From Agapanthus africanus (taxonomy: Eukaryota > Streptophyta > Magnoliopsida > Asparagales > Amaryllidaceae): DNA of 64,000 nucleotides. Both the position numbers and the translations under genes were made by a program. Of the stretch, positions 1 to 11,573 are shown one piece after another (the stretch's first letter is position 1; every line of letters starts with the position of its first letter). The stretch is from NCBI GenBank assembly GCA_030015575.1, contig JASDDO010000006.1, positions 109,856,045-109,920,044 on the forward strand, given 5' to 3'. The notes below the pieces were generated by a model. The model worked only from the letters and a program-made list of their open reading frames with translations, did not search any database and had not been told where the DNA came from.

Positions 1-934
1 TCGATGAGAGAACTCATCCTGACACCCTCCTGAGCCTATCAGTGACAATATCCGTACAGTCCGGTCCGTTCGTCTATGAGCATCGCATGGCGGGCCTAGG
101 GGGTTGGTGAAAGTCAGACCCCCAAAAGCGGTACAAGTCGTGTCGGAGTGTAGCCCAGAACACCCTGAGATACTACTGGAATACCTACCAGTAAATCTCC
201 TGCCTTGGCCAAGGACTTCGTGTAATGGCTCTCCTAGACACAGCACGACCTCACCCCTAATACCGGGAGAGATGAACCCCTGCAGATCCGCTCACTGCCT
301 CCATGTGGCTCGGGACTGTACCCAACTAAAACCTGTTTGCACGTCTCCTTTGAGCGTGGTAGGGTAGTAATCAAAGCACAGTGGGAACTCACACGAGACA
401 AATGACGATCTCAGGTCGATGAACTAACCTGTACACATGTCACCAGGGAATTGCTATCTGACGTCTGGTATAATCCCAACTAGCAGGTTCCCGGCGAGTC
501 CTGTCCAGTGTACTCATAACACAATGAGCACCTGTATACATCTTAGGTGAACCAACTGACACCAGTGGCTTGTGAGACCGACCACCTCCCCTCGTCGGGG
601 TCTCGACTGTATACACTAGTTTACTCTGGAGTATCGATACCCTATCTCGAAACTCCCACGACTAGGGACCTTTTAAGGATGTGCTTATAGACCCCAGCTC
701 CCACGTATATGATCGCCCTCATACTGCTGGCAGTCAAGCAAGAATTCTAGGGGCTCTATCAACGTGTAATAGCGACCTGTAAGGTCACCTAAAGCAGTAC
801 ACGATGATAAAGATAAACCAGATAGCATACTATCATCTTGAGTAAGACTGTCCTACCGGCATAGGTCCTCCCTCAATCATTGCAATCACGTGCCTGTGAT
901 CCAATAATTGACTCTGAGGGCACTATATCCAACA
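1..934 (-). repeat. C1 3' LTR (partial)
   Basis: Matches 12760-13692 almost base for base, with about 3% differences by eye. The element-sense LTR start (TGTTGGATATAG, read on minus) lies at 934 and is followed at once by the polypurine tract. About 1.2 kb of this LTR lies to the left of the window. The open frame at 104-367 has no counterpart across the LTR pair that looks selected, so it is not called a gene. Confidence 0.88.
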
Positions 935-949
935 ATCTCCCACTTGCAC
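935..949 (-). other. C1 polypurine tract
   Basis: Read on minus this is GTGCAAGTGGGAGAT, directly abutting the LTR start. The same string precedes the LTRs of C6 and C7, and is the usual second-strand primer of Angela/BARE-type Copia elements. Confidence 0.85.
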
Positions 950-3900
950 TCAAGGCTAATTATTGTGATGTCGCATACTCACAGCCCGTGTGATACCGAA
1001 CACCCAACTCCTCTACTAATCAGTCTCACAAAGCCTGTTTGCGAAACTATTGTGTTCGAGGAATAGCCTCAGTGAGTGGATCCGCTCTGATGTTTCTTTC
1101 TATGTCTCTCTTTATCTCAAGTTCGCAGAGAAAACCATCTCCCGAAATGAGCAATACCTGTCTTAGAATATGTCTGGATATCTGATGGGACCTAGTTCAT
1201 AAATGAACTCCAAATCCAAACTTCTTAGACTGTATCGTCAACTGAACTCAATCAGTATCCTGCGCCACACCTCCCTCAGTATCCGCTTGGACCATCTGTC
1301 CAAAATACTGCCCCTCGTCAGAGAGAAAACTACAACTCTGACAGCCACTCTGCCGTCCAGGTCACCTTGGAAGCCTGGAATGATAACTGTCTCCCGATGG
1401 AGGATGCTGTTATCATATCCCTAGAACATCCACTTATGTTCTAAAACTGCTTCCGAATGTTTCTCCAGGATTGGATCAATATCAACTTATTGCACCTACT
1501 GCAAAAACAACATCTGGTGTGGTACTTGACATCTCATGATTGACTCAATTGCCTAAGCAAGTGATCTGCCAATCATGTACATCCCTCTCCACTTTAGTCT
1601 GTAAGACACATTTAGAGAGGGTGACTCCTTCATCTACGGGTACACCACCATGCCAGGAGTCGTCCATTCTAAATACCTTTAGAATGTTTTCTAAGTACCC
1701 AGATTGGGAAACTACCCAAATCTAGATCTAAAACCATAGATCCACTAACCAGAATGTCTGATATAATACCCCAATGCGTATGTGGAGAAACCACTGTGTG
1801 ACAACCAAAATATAACCGATCGTAGTATAGGAATATCACTTCCTACTCTGTGTATGTCATCCAAATATCAGGACATCACACCCTACTACCTTCTTAACAG
1901 ATCCATCCCCTATCCTAATGAAGTCAAACCTATGACTGTCACATCAGAAATAGATGATCTATCTCCGCTATATCTGCTTTAGTCTATAAATAGACATAAG
2001 CCACTTGTCCACCAATGCTTCCGCTGCTCCCACTGACTACGACAACCTTCTGGCAGAGCCATATACACGTACATTTCTGAAGCCAGTTCAGAACGATGCT
2101 ATACTCATCCTCCTGCCGGGTCTCATAGTCTGGAACAACAGCAATGGTAAGTCTGGGTAGACAAGAACCTCCCTGCCACCGTCCTTGAGCATACTGAAGT
2201 ACCTCTCGAGTGCCTGAGGTTACCCACCTTATCTGCGGAGTGGCCAATGGAATGTCAATCCAGATTGAATCTTTAGGTTCTTATCAAATCTTCAGTAATC
2301 GTTTGCGGTTCTGGAATCACTTCCAGTTCTACCATACTCCCACGACTGTTTTCTGAAAAAATCCATTTTTATTAAAACTGTGGCGAGTTAAGAACAATAT
2401 CACTATTGATCTTCCAGATGGTAGAAAGTCAACCCTCGTCATAGCCTGGGTCAACCCACAAACAACCATTACAGAAACGTGCCTTGAGTTATCCAGAGTC
2501 TGGTTTTAAGCATAATCCGGACAACTCCCCGTACCTTAACATCGTTAAGATATGAACTGTTCTATATCCAATATAGAAACAGAGGCACAGATTTAATTGG
2601 AACCAGATTCAAATCATGCAGCTGTCTCCAGTGCATGTCAACTAAATGGAAAGAGGCCGATCAACGTTACTCAACTTAGGAATGCTTCCAATTATGAGTA
2701 ACCTGAAAGAGAAACAAGTTCTCTTAATCATTACTATCAACTGAATACCATTCACAAGTATCTACATCTTCGATCACCTTGAAGAATCCCGATACTTGCA
2801 ACACCTGGTTCTCTACTTTACTCTTATACCTATAACTTCTCACAACTTGGACCCTGTGTTTCTACGAAACACATGTCTAAGAATTAGAGAAGGCATAAGT
2901 AAACAGAATACAGTACGAGTACCAACCCCTCTGTCCTAATGGACACTGGACAATATACAATACTCTGTATAAGTCCCTTGAGTTTAATAACTCATTCCCT
3001 GTATGTCATAGGTAGAAAACTGTACTATGGTTATGAAGAATTACACCGCTGTTTAATGCTCCTTATCTAACCATCCACTGATATAGGTAAATGTCATAGA
3101 CATAATTTCAAAAAGGTATATCTCACTCTATAAAAATAGACGTACAAATATATCAATTTGAAATTGGTGCATAACAACGGATATTCAAAACCAAATATTT
3201 GTCGTCCGGCAAACAACCCAGGTGACTTCCTCAAATATCACCGATTACAACGAATCCCGATATAATGAGGATGATCACCTAATTCCCAATAACTTACTCC
3301 CACTCATCATCTGTAAAACAATACAGATGTGAGAATCATACATGGTAAATACATACCCTGGAGCAAGTGTCAAATTGGGAAATTAGTTTTCTTTTAACAG
3401 TACACAGTGAAACTGAAACATTGAAATGTTTCGATGGGGCATCCGGGTATTCCTAGTAATGCCTCTTCCATTATCCAGATTCACAACTGTAACCGTATAA
3501 TTCTTTGCCATCCTTCCAAATCCCTTTATATGTCTTTAGTCATTACCTTCTGTACACCCTCTTAGGCTAAATGGTTTTCTTCCTTCCCTACCGTTCGGCA
3601 CCAGCCTATGGTTTGGAAGAAGACTATCCAATAAGCATAATGGGTGTACTGTGCTAATCCTAGGAGCACTCGCAATGCGAGAGAAGGTGAAGATAAAAGA
3701 CAACCGAATAAACCTTATTCCTATTTCTCCTGAACCAGAATCCATCCCCGAACTGGAACAAGTTCCTTTCGAGTTCGTATATAACCATACGATGGAGTAT
3801 CCAAAAAACTGTGGATCTTCGTAGTGATACGGAGTGTCCTGGAGAAATACAAAGGTGATTTAGGATTGACGAAGAAATACTTGGTTTGGTCGTGAATAGC

Positions 3901-4375
3901 AGTCGCAATTTACTTTGCCCTCTTACTAATCCCTTGATATGTATTTACTTAATACCTTCTGTACACCATCGTTATGCTAATTGGTTTTCTTCATTCCCCA
4001 CTGTTCGGCACCAGCCTAAGGTTTGGAAGAAGACTATCCAATTTGCGTAATAGGTGTACTATCTCCTAAACCAAGGAGTACTCGCAACCTGAGAGAAGGT
4101 AAAAGGAAAAGACAACTGAATAGTCCTATTCGTTTTCTCCAGAACCGGAAACCATCCTCGAATAAATTCCTTCGAGTTCGTATATAACCATACGATGGTT
4201 TTATCCAATGGAAATGGACGTTCGTAGTAATACGGGGTGTCCTGGAGAAAAATGGTAAAAGTAGGAGTGGCAATGAGCTTTGCAACTCTAACAATCCAAA
4301 AGCCAGTGTTTAAGAAGGTTTGGTTAATTTTGGTCACTGAGTCATAGTCAAAGGTCGGGTCATGGTCGCTGCCAA
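950..4375 (-). pseudogene. C1 relic gag-pol region (Copia), heavily broken
   Basis: No open frame here exceeds about 120 codons. Order and scattered similarity still show Copia pol: the stretch around 1980-2160 follows the reverse-transcriptase stretch of C6 around 41840-41970 at roughly 60% identity by eye, and 2510-2720 follows the integrase stretch of C6 near 42640-42800. Gag was not recognised; the place where it is expected holds a duplicated block (3530-4290). The region is broken many times and shorter than a normal Angela gag-pol. The contrast with the 3% LTR divergence is the main point of interest. Confidence 0.65.
3530..4290 (-). repeat. Two-copy tandem duplication, about 405-bp unit, in the C1 coding relic
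   Basis: Copy 1 runs about 3530-3900 and copy 2 about 3940-4290. Shared landmarks are TTCGGCACCAGCCTA (3594 and 4004), TTCGAGTTCGTATATAACCA (3768 and 4171) and GTGTCCTGGAGAAA. The offset is 403-410 bp. Copies are about 80% identical by eye, so the duplication is older than the C1 insertion. The content is not a recognised gag or pol domain. Confidence 0.75.
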
Positions 4376-4679
4376 AGAGAGAGAGAGAAAATAAACACTC
4401 AACATGCACTCTAACCTAGATCAGAATGGTTATCACTTTATCTAATCAGGAAACCTCCCACTGTACCGTCAAATTCTCCACCAAACCTAAAAGAAGAATT
4501 AGTCGGGATCACCCGAGGAGTAAACCAACTCATCAGTGGGAATCGGGATCCAACTATCATCGCATGATAACGTGACAGAATCCGCTCACGTTATCACACT
4601 CCAGAAGGTATGCGCATATCTGGCAAGTTTCAGTTTCTTTAGAAGCTCCCGATGTGATTTTTGCCCCATGCTCTTATGA

Positions 4680-4873
4680 CCTTGACGAAGGCCAACATAT
4701 CATAAGTCACATGTTAAGTTCTACCTGTCATTGTCCAGGTTAATTTGAACCCACCCGTACATACCCTTGACGAAGGCCAAAATAGTAGTACGCCTGTCCC
4801 AAACCAACGCATCTATCTATGCTGCAGAAAAGTAACAAATAGCTACCATACACTATGCCTTGACGAAGGCCAA
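4680..4873 (-). repeat. Leader repeats CCTTGACGAAGGCCAA x3 (C1)
   Basis: Three exact 16-bp copies lie at 4680-4695, 4765-4780 and 4858-4873, with start-to-start spacings of 85 and 93 bp. C2 has them with small changes at 15492, 15577 and 15669, spaced 85 and 92 bp. Conserved sequence and spacing in two diverged copies suggest a functional RNA or DNA signal in the leader, but the role is unknown. Confidence 0.8.
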
Positions 4874-4984
4874 CATACATAGCATGAATACTAAGTGCTA
4901 CCTTTCTGAAATGACGGAGGGCTACGAATGGTTTCTGGCAAAAACCTTTAACGTAATGAACTTGATATCGTTGAAGGAACCAGA

Positions 4985-5234
4985 TAGCTTTTTAAAAAAT
5001 ATAGCGACGAAAACCTTTGCTAAAGAGGTCACTCCCGGTGAAGGGATCTCGGCTCTTTCCCCGTAGAATGAGGTGCATGATATTCCAACTGAATACCACG
5101 ATGCAAAGCAAAAGTAATCTGCTATAGTGAAGGTATTGCCCTGACGCAAACTTCTGTCCAAGGGGTCACTCCCGGTGAAGGGATCTCGGCCCTTGCCTCG
5201 TCGACTGAGGTGCAGGATATTCCAACTGAATACC
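4985..5234 (-). repeat. Tandem repeat of about 135 bp in the C1 leader
   Basis: GGTCACTCCCGGTGAAGGGA recurs at 5026 and 5163, and GATATTCCAACTGAATACC at 5081 and 5216. A third partial unit resumes after the solo LTR at 7922 (ATACC then ACTGTGCAAAACAAAAG, matching ACGATGCAAAGCAAAAG at 5099). The Gypsy LTR thus landed at a unit boundary. Confidence 0.75.
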
Positions 5235-7921
5235 TGTAACATTTCAAAAAGATAAAATATTAATTTTGGGAATTTTTATAATTTAATATTATTTTATTGA
5301 ATATTTTAATATTTTGGAATTATTAAATACAAATAAATGGGGAAAAATTTTGGAAAATTATGGAAAATTCTAAAATAGGGTAAATTAGAGAATTTTGACA
5401 TTTTAAAGTTTTTGTGATTAATTTGACACTAATTTAGTGCTAATCGCGATTAAAAATCGCTAATCGGTTTTTAGCTTTTTTGTGCAACACATGCACATAT
5501 CACTTTTTCACACTTGTGCATTTTCTTGCCATGGTTCACTTTGGGTTTACTATTCTTGGGAGAAGGATTTTGAAAGAATAAGAAAAGAAAAGGAAAAGAA
5601 ATGGAAAAAGATTAAAGAAATTGGTAGTAGGTGAGAGAGAGAGGTATGGGCACCATTGACTAAAGACTTAGCCATTCTCCTCCATTTTCAACACTCATTT
5701 CTCTTTCCCCCTTCCTTGCTTGCTGCTGCACCTCCTCCTTCATCTCCCTCCCCTCTTCAACCCCTCACAACACCTTTAAAACAAACTCAAAACCCCAATC
5801 TCATTTCACTAAAAAGATGCACAAGCTCAAGACCTTCATGATGGACTATGAAAGCATGGATTTTGGCCACTAGGGGCAACTCAGATGTTAGGCGGTTTCC
5901 TTACCTGTAGCTCAGCTTGTTAGTTCAGCTGTATAGTTTAGTGTAGTTGTTAGATTAGATTAGACTCCTACCTATTTCAAAACTAGCGGGTCGTGGGTAT
6001 TTTAAAAGACAGGTCAAGGGATCTACGGACATTTCAAAAGGCGTATCTTTTCATAAAAATACCGTAGCCCCTATTTTCAAAACCCCATGATTCGTGATAT
6101 TTCAAAAGGCACCATTTGTAGGACTTATATAGATTATTGCAGATTAGTTATAGTTGCGTCTAGATTCAGCTCCCACTCCTTTTGTGGTTCGCTTTGCATC
6201 GCATTCTTATATTATGTTTCATACTCCATTATTGATATCATGCTGTTAGGACACCAGCACCATTACCGATGTTGCGTATGTACCACGTACACTTACTTGC
6301 CGTCTCACACACATCTTCATCGGTAATTGCCATGTCACGTACACCTTAGAAAATACTATTGCTTGACATAACCTATTAGCTAATAGTTTAGACATTGTAG
6401 TTATTATCTGCTACTTCATGCATACTGTTACTCATTGTTATGCCGCATTCATGGATTCTCATGCATATATTCACTATTTTACGTGTTACTGAGGTTTTGG
6501 ATTTGGATTTCCGTGAGATTTTCTGGATTTGGAGGAAAACCGCAAAAACACAAATAAACATTCTCTCTTTTAAAATAAAAAGTGCGGTTTTCCTATGATG
6601 TATGGGTCGTCCACCATAAGTTTGCTGATGGATTTGGAAACCCGATTCGAGGAGACGGATGAACCGTTTCGGGTACATGGTGGACCCGGTGCGGTACCCC
6701 GGGGCAAGATGAATATGGTGATGACGTTGAGCCAGGCAGGGGAGCACTACCGACCGGTGATTTTACCTGACGCGTCGGATATCCGGAGGATACCATCGTG
6801 GTCTTGAGATTGATGGTAGGGGCCGGTCTGGACTGACAGCGTCCTAGATTTTGTGATTGAGACATTGAGATTTCGAGATATTGAGGTACAGAGACTGTGA
6901 TACAGAGATATCGAGATATTTGGATTACGTTTTGTGCCGATGTTAGGCACTGTTTTATGCTGATTTCATTATGATACCTCATTTTAAAAATACAAAGGAA
7001 ATCTCACTAAATTATGAAAACAGTTTCTTCATTTACATGTATTCTGTTCTCATGCATTCATACCTCATTCATATGATATATTGCTACCTGAGGCACTGAC
7101 ACAGGCACATGAGATTACACTCGGGTTAGATATTTACCCTAGCCTTGTTATAGGCTGCATGTTTTATATTGAGGATTTTGTACTGATCGTTTTGACCTAG
7201 GATTATGTCTTGCGTTCGGTTTCTGCTTGTAGTTATTCTCTATTCACGAGTTGGCAACTCACCCCCGTTGTGCCACAGTTCTTGCAGGTTTTGCCGTACA
7301 GGTTTCATTGCGGCATTTCTGGCACATTGCTTCCTTGCGGGTGAATTGCATTTGGTAGGTGGTTCCTTTTGCATCAAGAACCACCATTGTACTTATATTA
7401 TTCTTTGTATCTAGAATTTCCATCAACCAAATTTGTATATTGTTTCAGACTCAGACTTTAGTGATGTATTATTTGACCTTAGAGTCGCGCTTAGTAGTAT
7501 TGCGGTTTTCATGCTTACTGTGTTTCTTTTGGATTTGATCCTCGCCTTTCGGCGTTGTATATTCTATTGCATGTGTGATTGTGACCGTCAATTGACGAAG
7601 AGCTAGCTCCCGCTTGGGGATGCCTTTTATCATTGTATATGTGATGTGCTTGTTGTACCCCGTTCGGAGCTAGTATTTACAAAAGAAACTCTGCCGAAAT
7701 TTTTAGAAAAGACTTTACCTTTTAAAAATGCACATTCGACTTAGTTATTTAAAAACCTTGACTTCAAACATGTTTTCCCTCACTTCTTTAAAATCCAGTT
7801 TTCTTTACTTACTCTTAAAATGGTTTTAGATTTCTGGGCTTTTGGCTTACTTGGATCAGATGGGGTCCTATAGACTTCATATGGTTCAAGGGCCAGTCAC
7901 TTGCTCTTTCGGGTCGTGACA
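5235..7921 (+). repeat. S4: Gypsy (Tekay/LARD family) solo LTR with TSD ATACC
   Basis: It starts TGTAACATTTC and ends GGGTCGTGACA, the termini of the 4.8-kb LTRs further right. ATACC stands immediately before (5230-5234) and after (7922-7926), a perfect 5-bp target-site duplication. With no internal region this is a solo LTR left by LTR-LTR recombination. At 2687 bp it is about 2.1 kb shorter than the LARD LTRs and lacks the 88-bp repeat array. It carries the shared core block GAGCTAGCTCCCGCTTGGGG (near 7600) and the dyad GAGTTGGCAACTC (7248-7260). It lies opposite in orientation to its host C1. Confidence 0.92.
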
Positions 7922-8081
7922 ATACCACTGTGCAAAACAAAAGAGAACACCCCTGCAATAACAGCTTTTTGAAAATTATTCCAACAACATCAGAATAGGT
8001 TTGTTTAGCTTGCATTGATCCGAATCAACGCAGTCCCATCAATTGATCACACCACAAAAGAACGAAAATACGATGTACGTA

Positions 8082-8176
8082 TATGCCATCCGCATTCGCT
8101 ATTGGGTCCCGTCATCACCCGTTAGGTTACTTAACTAACGACAGAGCGGGGACAGGACTAGCGCGGGTGCAAAACA
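8082..8176 (-). promoter_or_regulatory. Conserved 95-bp leader block with hairpin (C1)
   Basis: It matches 15982-16075 in C2 at about 90%, clearly better than the surrounding leader. It contains the dyad CGTTAG-9 nt-CTAACG near 8120-8140, followed by AGAGCGGGG. Position in the leader and a stem-loop would suit an RNA packaging or dimerisation signal. That is inference; only conservation and dyad are seen. Confidence 0.5.
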
Positions 8177-8911
8177 TATACAACATCTACTAGTATATAT
8201 ATCAATATATAATATTCGCTCAAGGCGTGATAAAATGCAACATCACAGAAATGTAATAAGCATCACAGAACAATACAGATATCTGGGATCCCTGGGTTTC
8301 ACCGAGCTGTTGCTGAAACCCGACGTTCCCCTGGTCGTGTGGATAGCCTGTGCAATGAAATCCTAGACCCCTACGGGCGCGGCAAGTTACCCGCCAAAAC
8401 CTGAAGCGAGGCAGCCCCCTTCAGCAACGTGAATGGACCACCCAGCACTTCACGGAATCCGGTAACTTGGGCACCCCTCCTGGGTCAACCTGTACCCCCT
8501 ACGAGTGAGGCGAATAGCCCGCCAATTCTAGAGTAAAGCCCCCTCCGTCTCAATACCATGAGATGCGGGCCCGTTGCCCCCTAGAATCCGGCTATCCGTG
8601 CACTCCTCCGCGGGGTAATCCTAGTACAGAAAGTAAAATATACAACGGGTACATCGACCTCACCCCGGTCGTGCCCCAAAAGAATAATATTCAAACAGGC
8701 AGTGACGGCAGTCCACATGTCGGACGCTCGCCCCGCAATATCAAATGTACATAAATAACCAAACTGTACTACCATTGCATCCAGGCTATCCCCCACGACC
8801 AATCCGCAACATCACAGCACAACACAAAACATCAACGTGAATGTCACGTTCGCAAATCCGTCTAAAAGGGCTATAGCAGATAGACTGGATTTACCGATCG
8901 AGTGACATTCA

Positions 8912-11118
8912 TGTTAGTTATATGTATGCCCTAGAGGCCATTACTGTACATTGGATGTATATTGTAGTGGACGCTGGGACATATATAGGGAGGACTTTCT
9001 TGCTCGACATGATAGTATGCTATTTGGTTGCTCTTTACCTTAACGTGTATACTGGATGTCTCTCTGTTACATGTTGGTAAAGCCCTTAGGATGTGTACTT
9101 GACTACCTGGACTATGATGCGGATCATACTAGTGGGGACATGGTAGTCCATAAGTACATCCTTCAAAGTCCCTAGTCGTGGGTGTATCGAGACGGGGCAT
9201 CGATATACCAGAGTAGACTAGCGTATACTTTCTCGACCCATATAGATGGGCGATGGATGATCCCATATCCATTAGTGTTTGACATCAGAGATGATATACG
9301 GGTGCTCAGTAGAGACTGGGCACACTGGACGGACTCCCCGAGAACTCCGAGATGGTATTATACCTTACGTCAGATGGCAGTTCTCTGGTGACACTGGTAC
9401 AGAGTAGTCTGTTGACCTGAGATCGTCATAGAGTCTTGTGTGGTTCCCGCTGTGCTTTGATTTCCATCTTACCACGTCCAAGAGGGCGTGCAAAACGGTG
9501 GTTTTTGGGTACAGTCCCGAGTCACATGGAGGCAATGAGCGATAGGAGGGGATTCGTCTCTCCCGGTATAGGGGGTTGATGTTGCGCTGTGTTCGATTGG
9601 CTATAACACGAAATCCCTGGCCAGGGTTGCTGAGATTTACTGGTAAGTGTTACCAGTAGTTTCTCAAATTGTTATAGACCTCATATCGACACGACTTATC
9701 GAGCTATTGGGGTCTGACGTTTACCACCCCTAGGCAAGATATGCGACATATCAGACGACGAGACCGGACTGTACGGTAGTGTTACTGGTTGGATTCACTG
9801 GAGTGTGAGCGGGCTTGCTCGTCGATCTTCTGATCGCTCAATACCCGGGTGGCCGTTACGTTTAGCAGACCGCTTGCGGCTTGTGGGTGTTTGATATGAT
9901 CATCACCTGCTGCCGGCGTATTGACGAGTCTTTAGAGTCCTATACAGAGGTTTCCTGGCTCAAGCGAAACGAAATAGGAGCGCATATGAGATATGTGCGG
10001 GAACGAGAATAATGCGTGTATGTTATACCGTATTTCATTCTCGCGATGAATGTGTTGAATGGTTATATGCGATATAACCTAGTTATCGAATAAAGGGTTG
10101 ATTCGATAAGCCGATACATTGGATACTAGTCGGTTATATTCGATATGACCGGATCGTTAAATCAAGTGTTGATTTAATGATTTAATGTATAATTATATAT
10201 TTGATATATTTCTTTTCATTAACTAGTATTGGTTCACTTTAAATGGATTTTCTCACTTGATTGTACAAGTTGTATATGCGATATACTTTTTGTGCAAATG
10301 ATTGTATTATGTTTGATGATACATGTTAACTTGGTTAAGTGTAAAGATTAAACCATGGTTAAATTGATGATTAGGGTTTTTCTTTTTCTTAATCATTTAT
10401 TTATTTATTTATTTGGAAAAGATTAGAAATGAAATGGTTGCAAGTTTTGTTTCTTTCTTTGAAGCTTCATGAAGCTTTGACTTTGTGACCATTTTGTCTC
10501 ATGCTTAACCCTAACCCTTGCAATTAACCATCGTCTATTCTCTACACCTAATCATGGTTATTATTATGATAAGTATCCTTTTTCTTTTATTTTCTAATAA
10601 CTTATCATAATATATCATCATCTTCTTCTTCATCTTCTTCAATGAAGAAACCTTCACTTCATCAATGGTGATTGATGAAAATGAGTGAGAAATCCAATTC
10701 TAAAGTCTACCCACTTCCTATTTCTTCATCCTCTACCTCTTGCCAAGTAGTAGAGTGTGTTTTCTTCACAAGTTTCTTGACTTGGTAAAGTTGGAGCTTG
10801 ATCTAGTGATGCCTCGACGTAGATCATCTTCGGCATCGACGTCGACGACCCAGCCCGTCCATTCTCCGATGAAGCCGACGCTAGAGCCCGGGGTTCGACT
10901 TGGACAGCGAGGAGACTTCATTGCGGAGCTATGGAGGTGGAGGACCGGATCTACAAAGGTTGTATTTCCGTTCTTTTAGTTTAGCTGTAAACTAGTTTCC
11001 TTTTATCGCCCAAACATCTAGCCAACGATCTAGTCTAGGGTTTCTCGGCACCGTATTTTTAGAAATTGGCATGGTTGATGCCTTGTGCTTCCTCCTTGGT
11101 GTGCCTAGGAACCCTACA
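8912..11118 (+). repeat. S1: Copia (Angela-like) solo LTR with TSD ATTCA
   Basis: This 2207-bp LTR starts TGTTAGTTATATGTATGCCC and ends AACCCTACA. ATTCA stands at 8907-8911 and again at 11119-11123, a perfect 5-bp target duplication with no internal region between, so it is a solo LTR. It is closely similar (about 95% by eye) to S2 at 51128-53332 and is the same subfamily as the C6 LTR (38477-40676). The frames inside (for example 9182-9391 and 10740-10979) recur in S2 at matching places but with different endings, so they are not called genes. Confidence 0.93.
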
Positions 11119-11559
11119 ATTCACGGTCGCAGATATAATGTAAATACTGTGAACTAACATGTTTAAAATTTTCGATCGATCAAATTTACCCAAGTGGGCC
11201 CCAAGCACAACTGTAGCACTCAGAGAAAATCTGGGCCCAAAAAGAATATCCCAAAACCCCCATTTCCTAACCAGAAGCCTACTGTGAAAATATGGTGCAA
11301 AGATAACACTTTCCCACCGCAGAACCGCGGCCAAAACAGGGGTTTGGCCGCGTTTCCGCGGTCGTACTGAGGAATCATTGCATCGAATTTTCCCAGAATG
11401 CTTAGAATTCCCTGGACTTATTTCTGCAATGTACTGAAAAAATTTTAGAGCCAAAAAAAATTTCGACAGAAACTTGTGCACTAGAAAATACGGTTTTTGG
11501 GATTTTTGTTCGATCGAGTTCTTAACATACTAGAGCAAGCTAGACTAGGTTAATGGCGA

Positions 11560-11572
11560 GGCTCTGAAACCA
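11560..11572 (-). other. C1 primer-binding site
   Basis: Directly inside the 5' LTR end, read on minus as a TGGTNTCAGAGCC-type site complementary to the 3' end of plant initiator methionine tRNA. C2 has the same site at 17045-17057. Confidence 0.75.
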
Positions 11573-11573
11573 C

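Larger units (their letters stand above)
4376..11573 (-). other. C1 long 5' leader, interrupted by two solo LTRs
   Basis: Between the primer site at 11560-11572 and the gag position near 4376, about 2.3 kb of non-coding leader remains once the solo LTRs (5235-7921 and 8912-11118) are left aside: 4376-5234, 7922-8911 and 11119-11559. It aligns with the C2 leader (15003-17044). Shared blocks include three copies of CCTTGACGAAGGCCAA and a 95-bp block at 8082-8176. No reading frame here is shared with C2. The leader is therefore annotated as transcribed, untranslated retrotransposon RNA, as in BARE-type elements. Confidence 0.7.

Noticed and set aside
9182-9391. Frame shared by S1 and S2 (69 codons, MYRDGASI...)
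   Set aside because: The LTRs are about 95% identical, so sharing is expected; a related frame on the opposite strand in S3 shows no coding-type constraint.
10740-10979. Possible small host exon in S1
   Set aside because: It recurs at 52952-53218 in S2, so it is LTR sequence.
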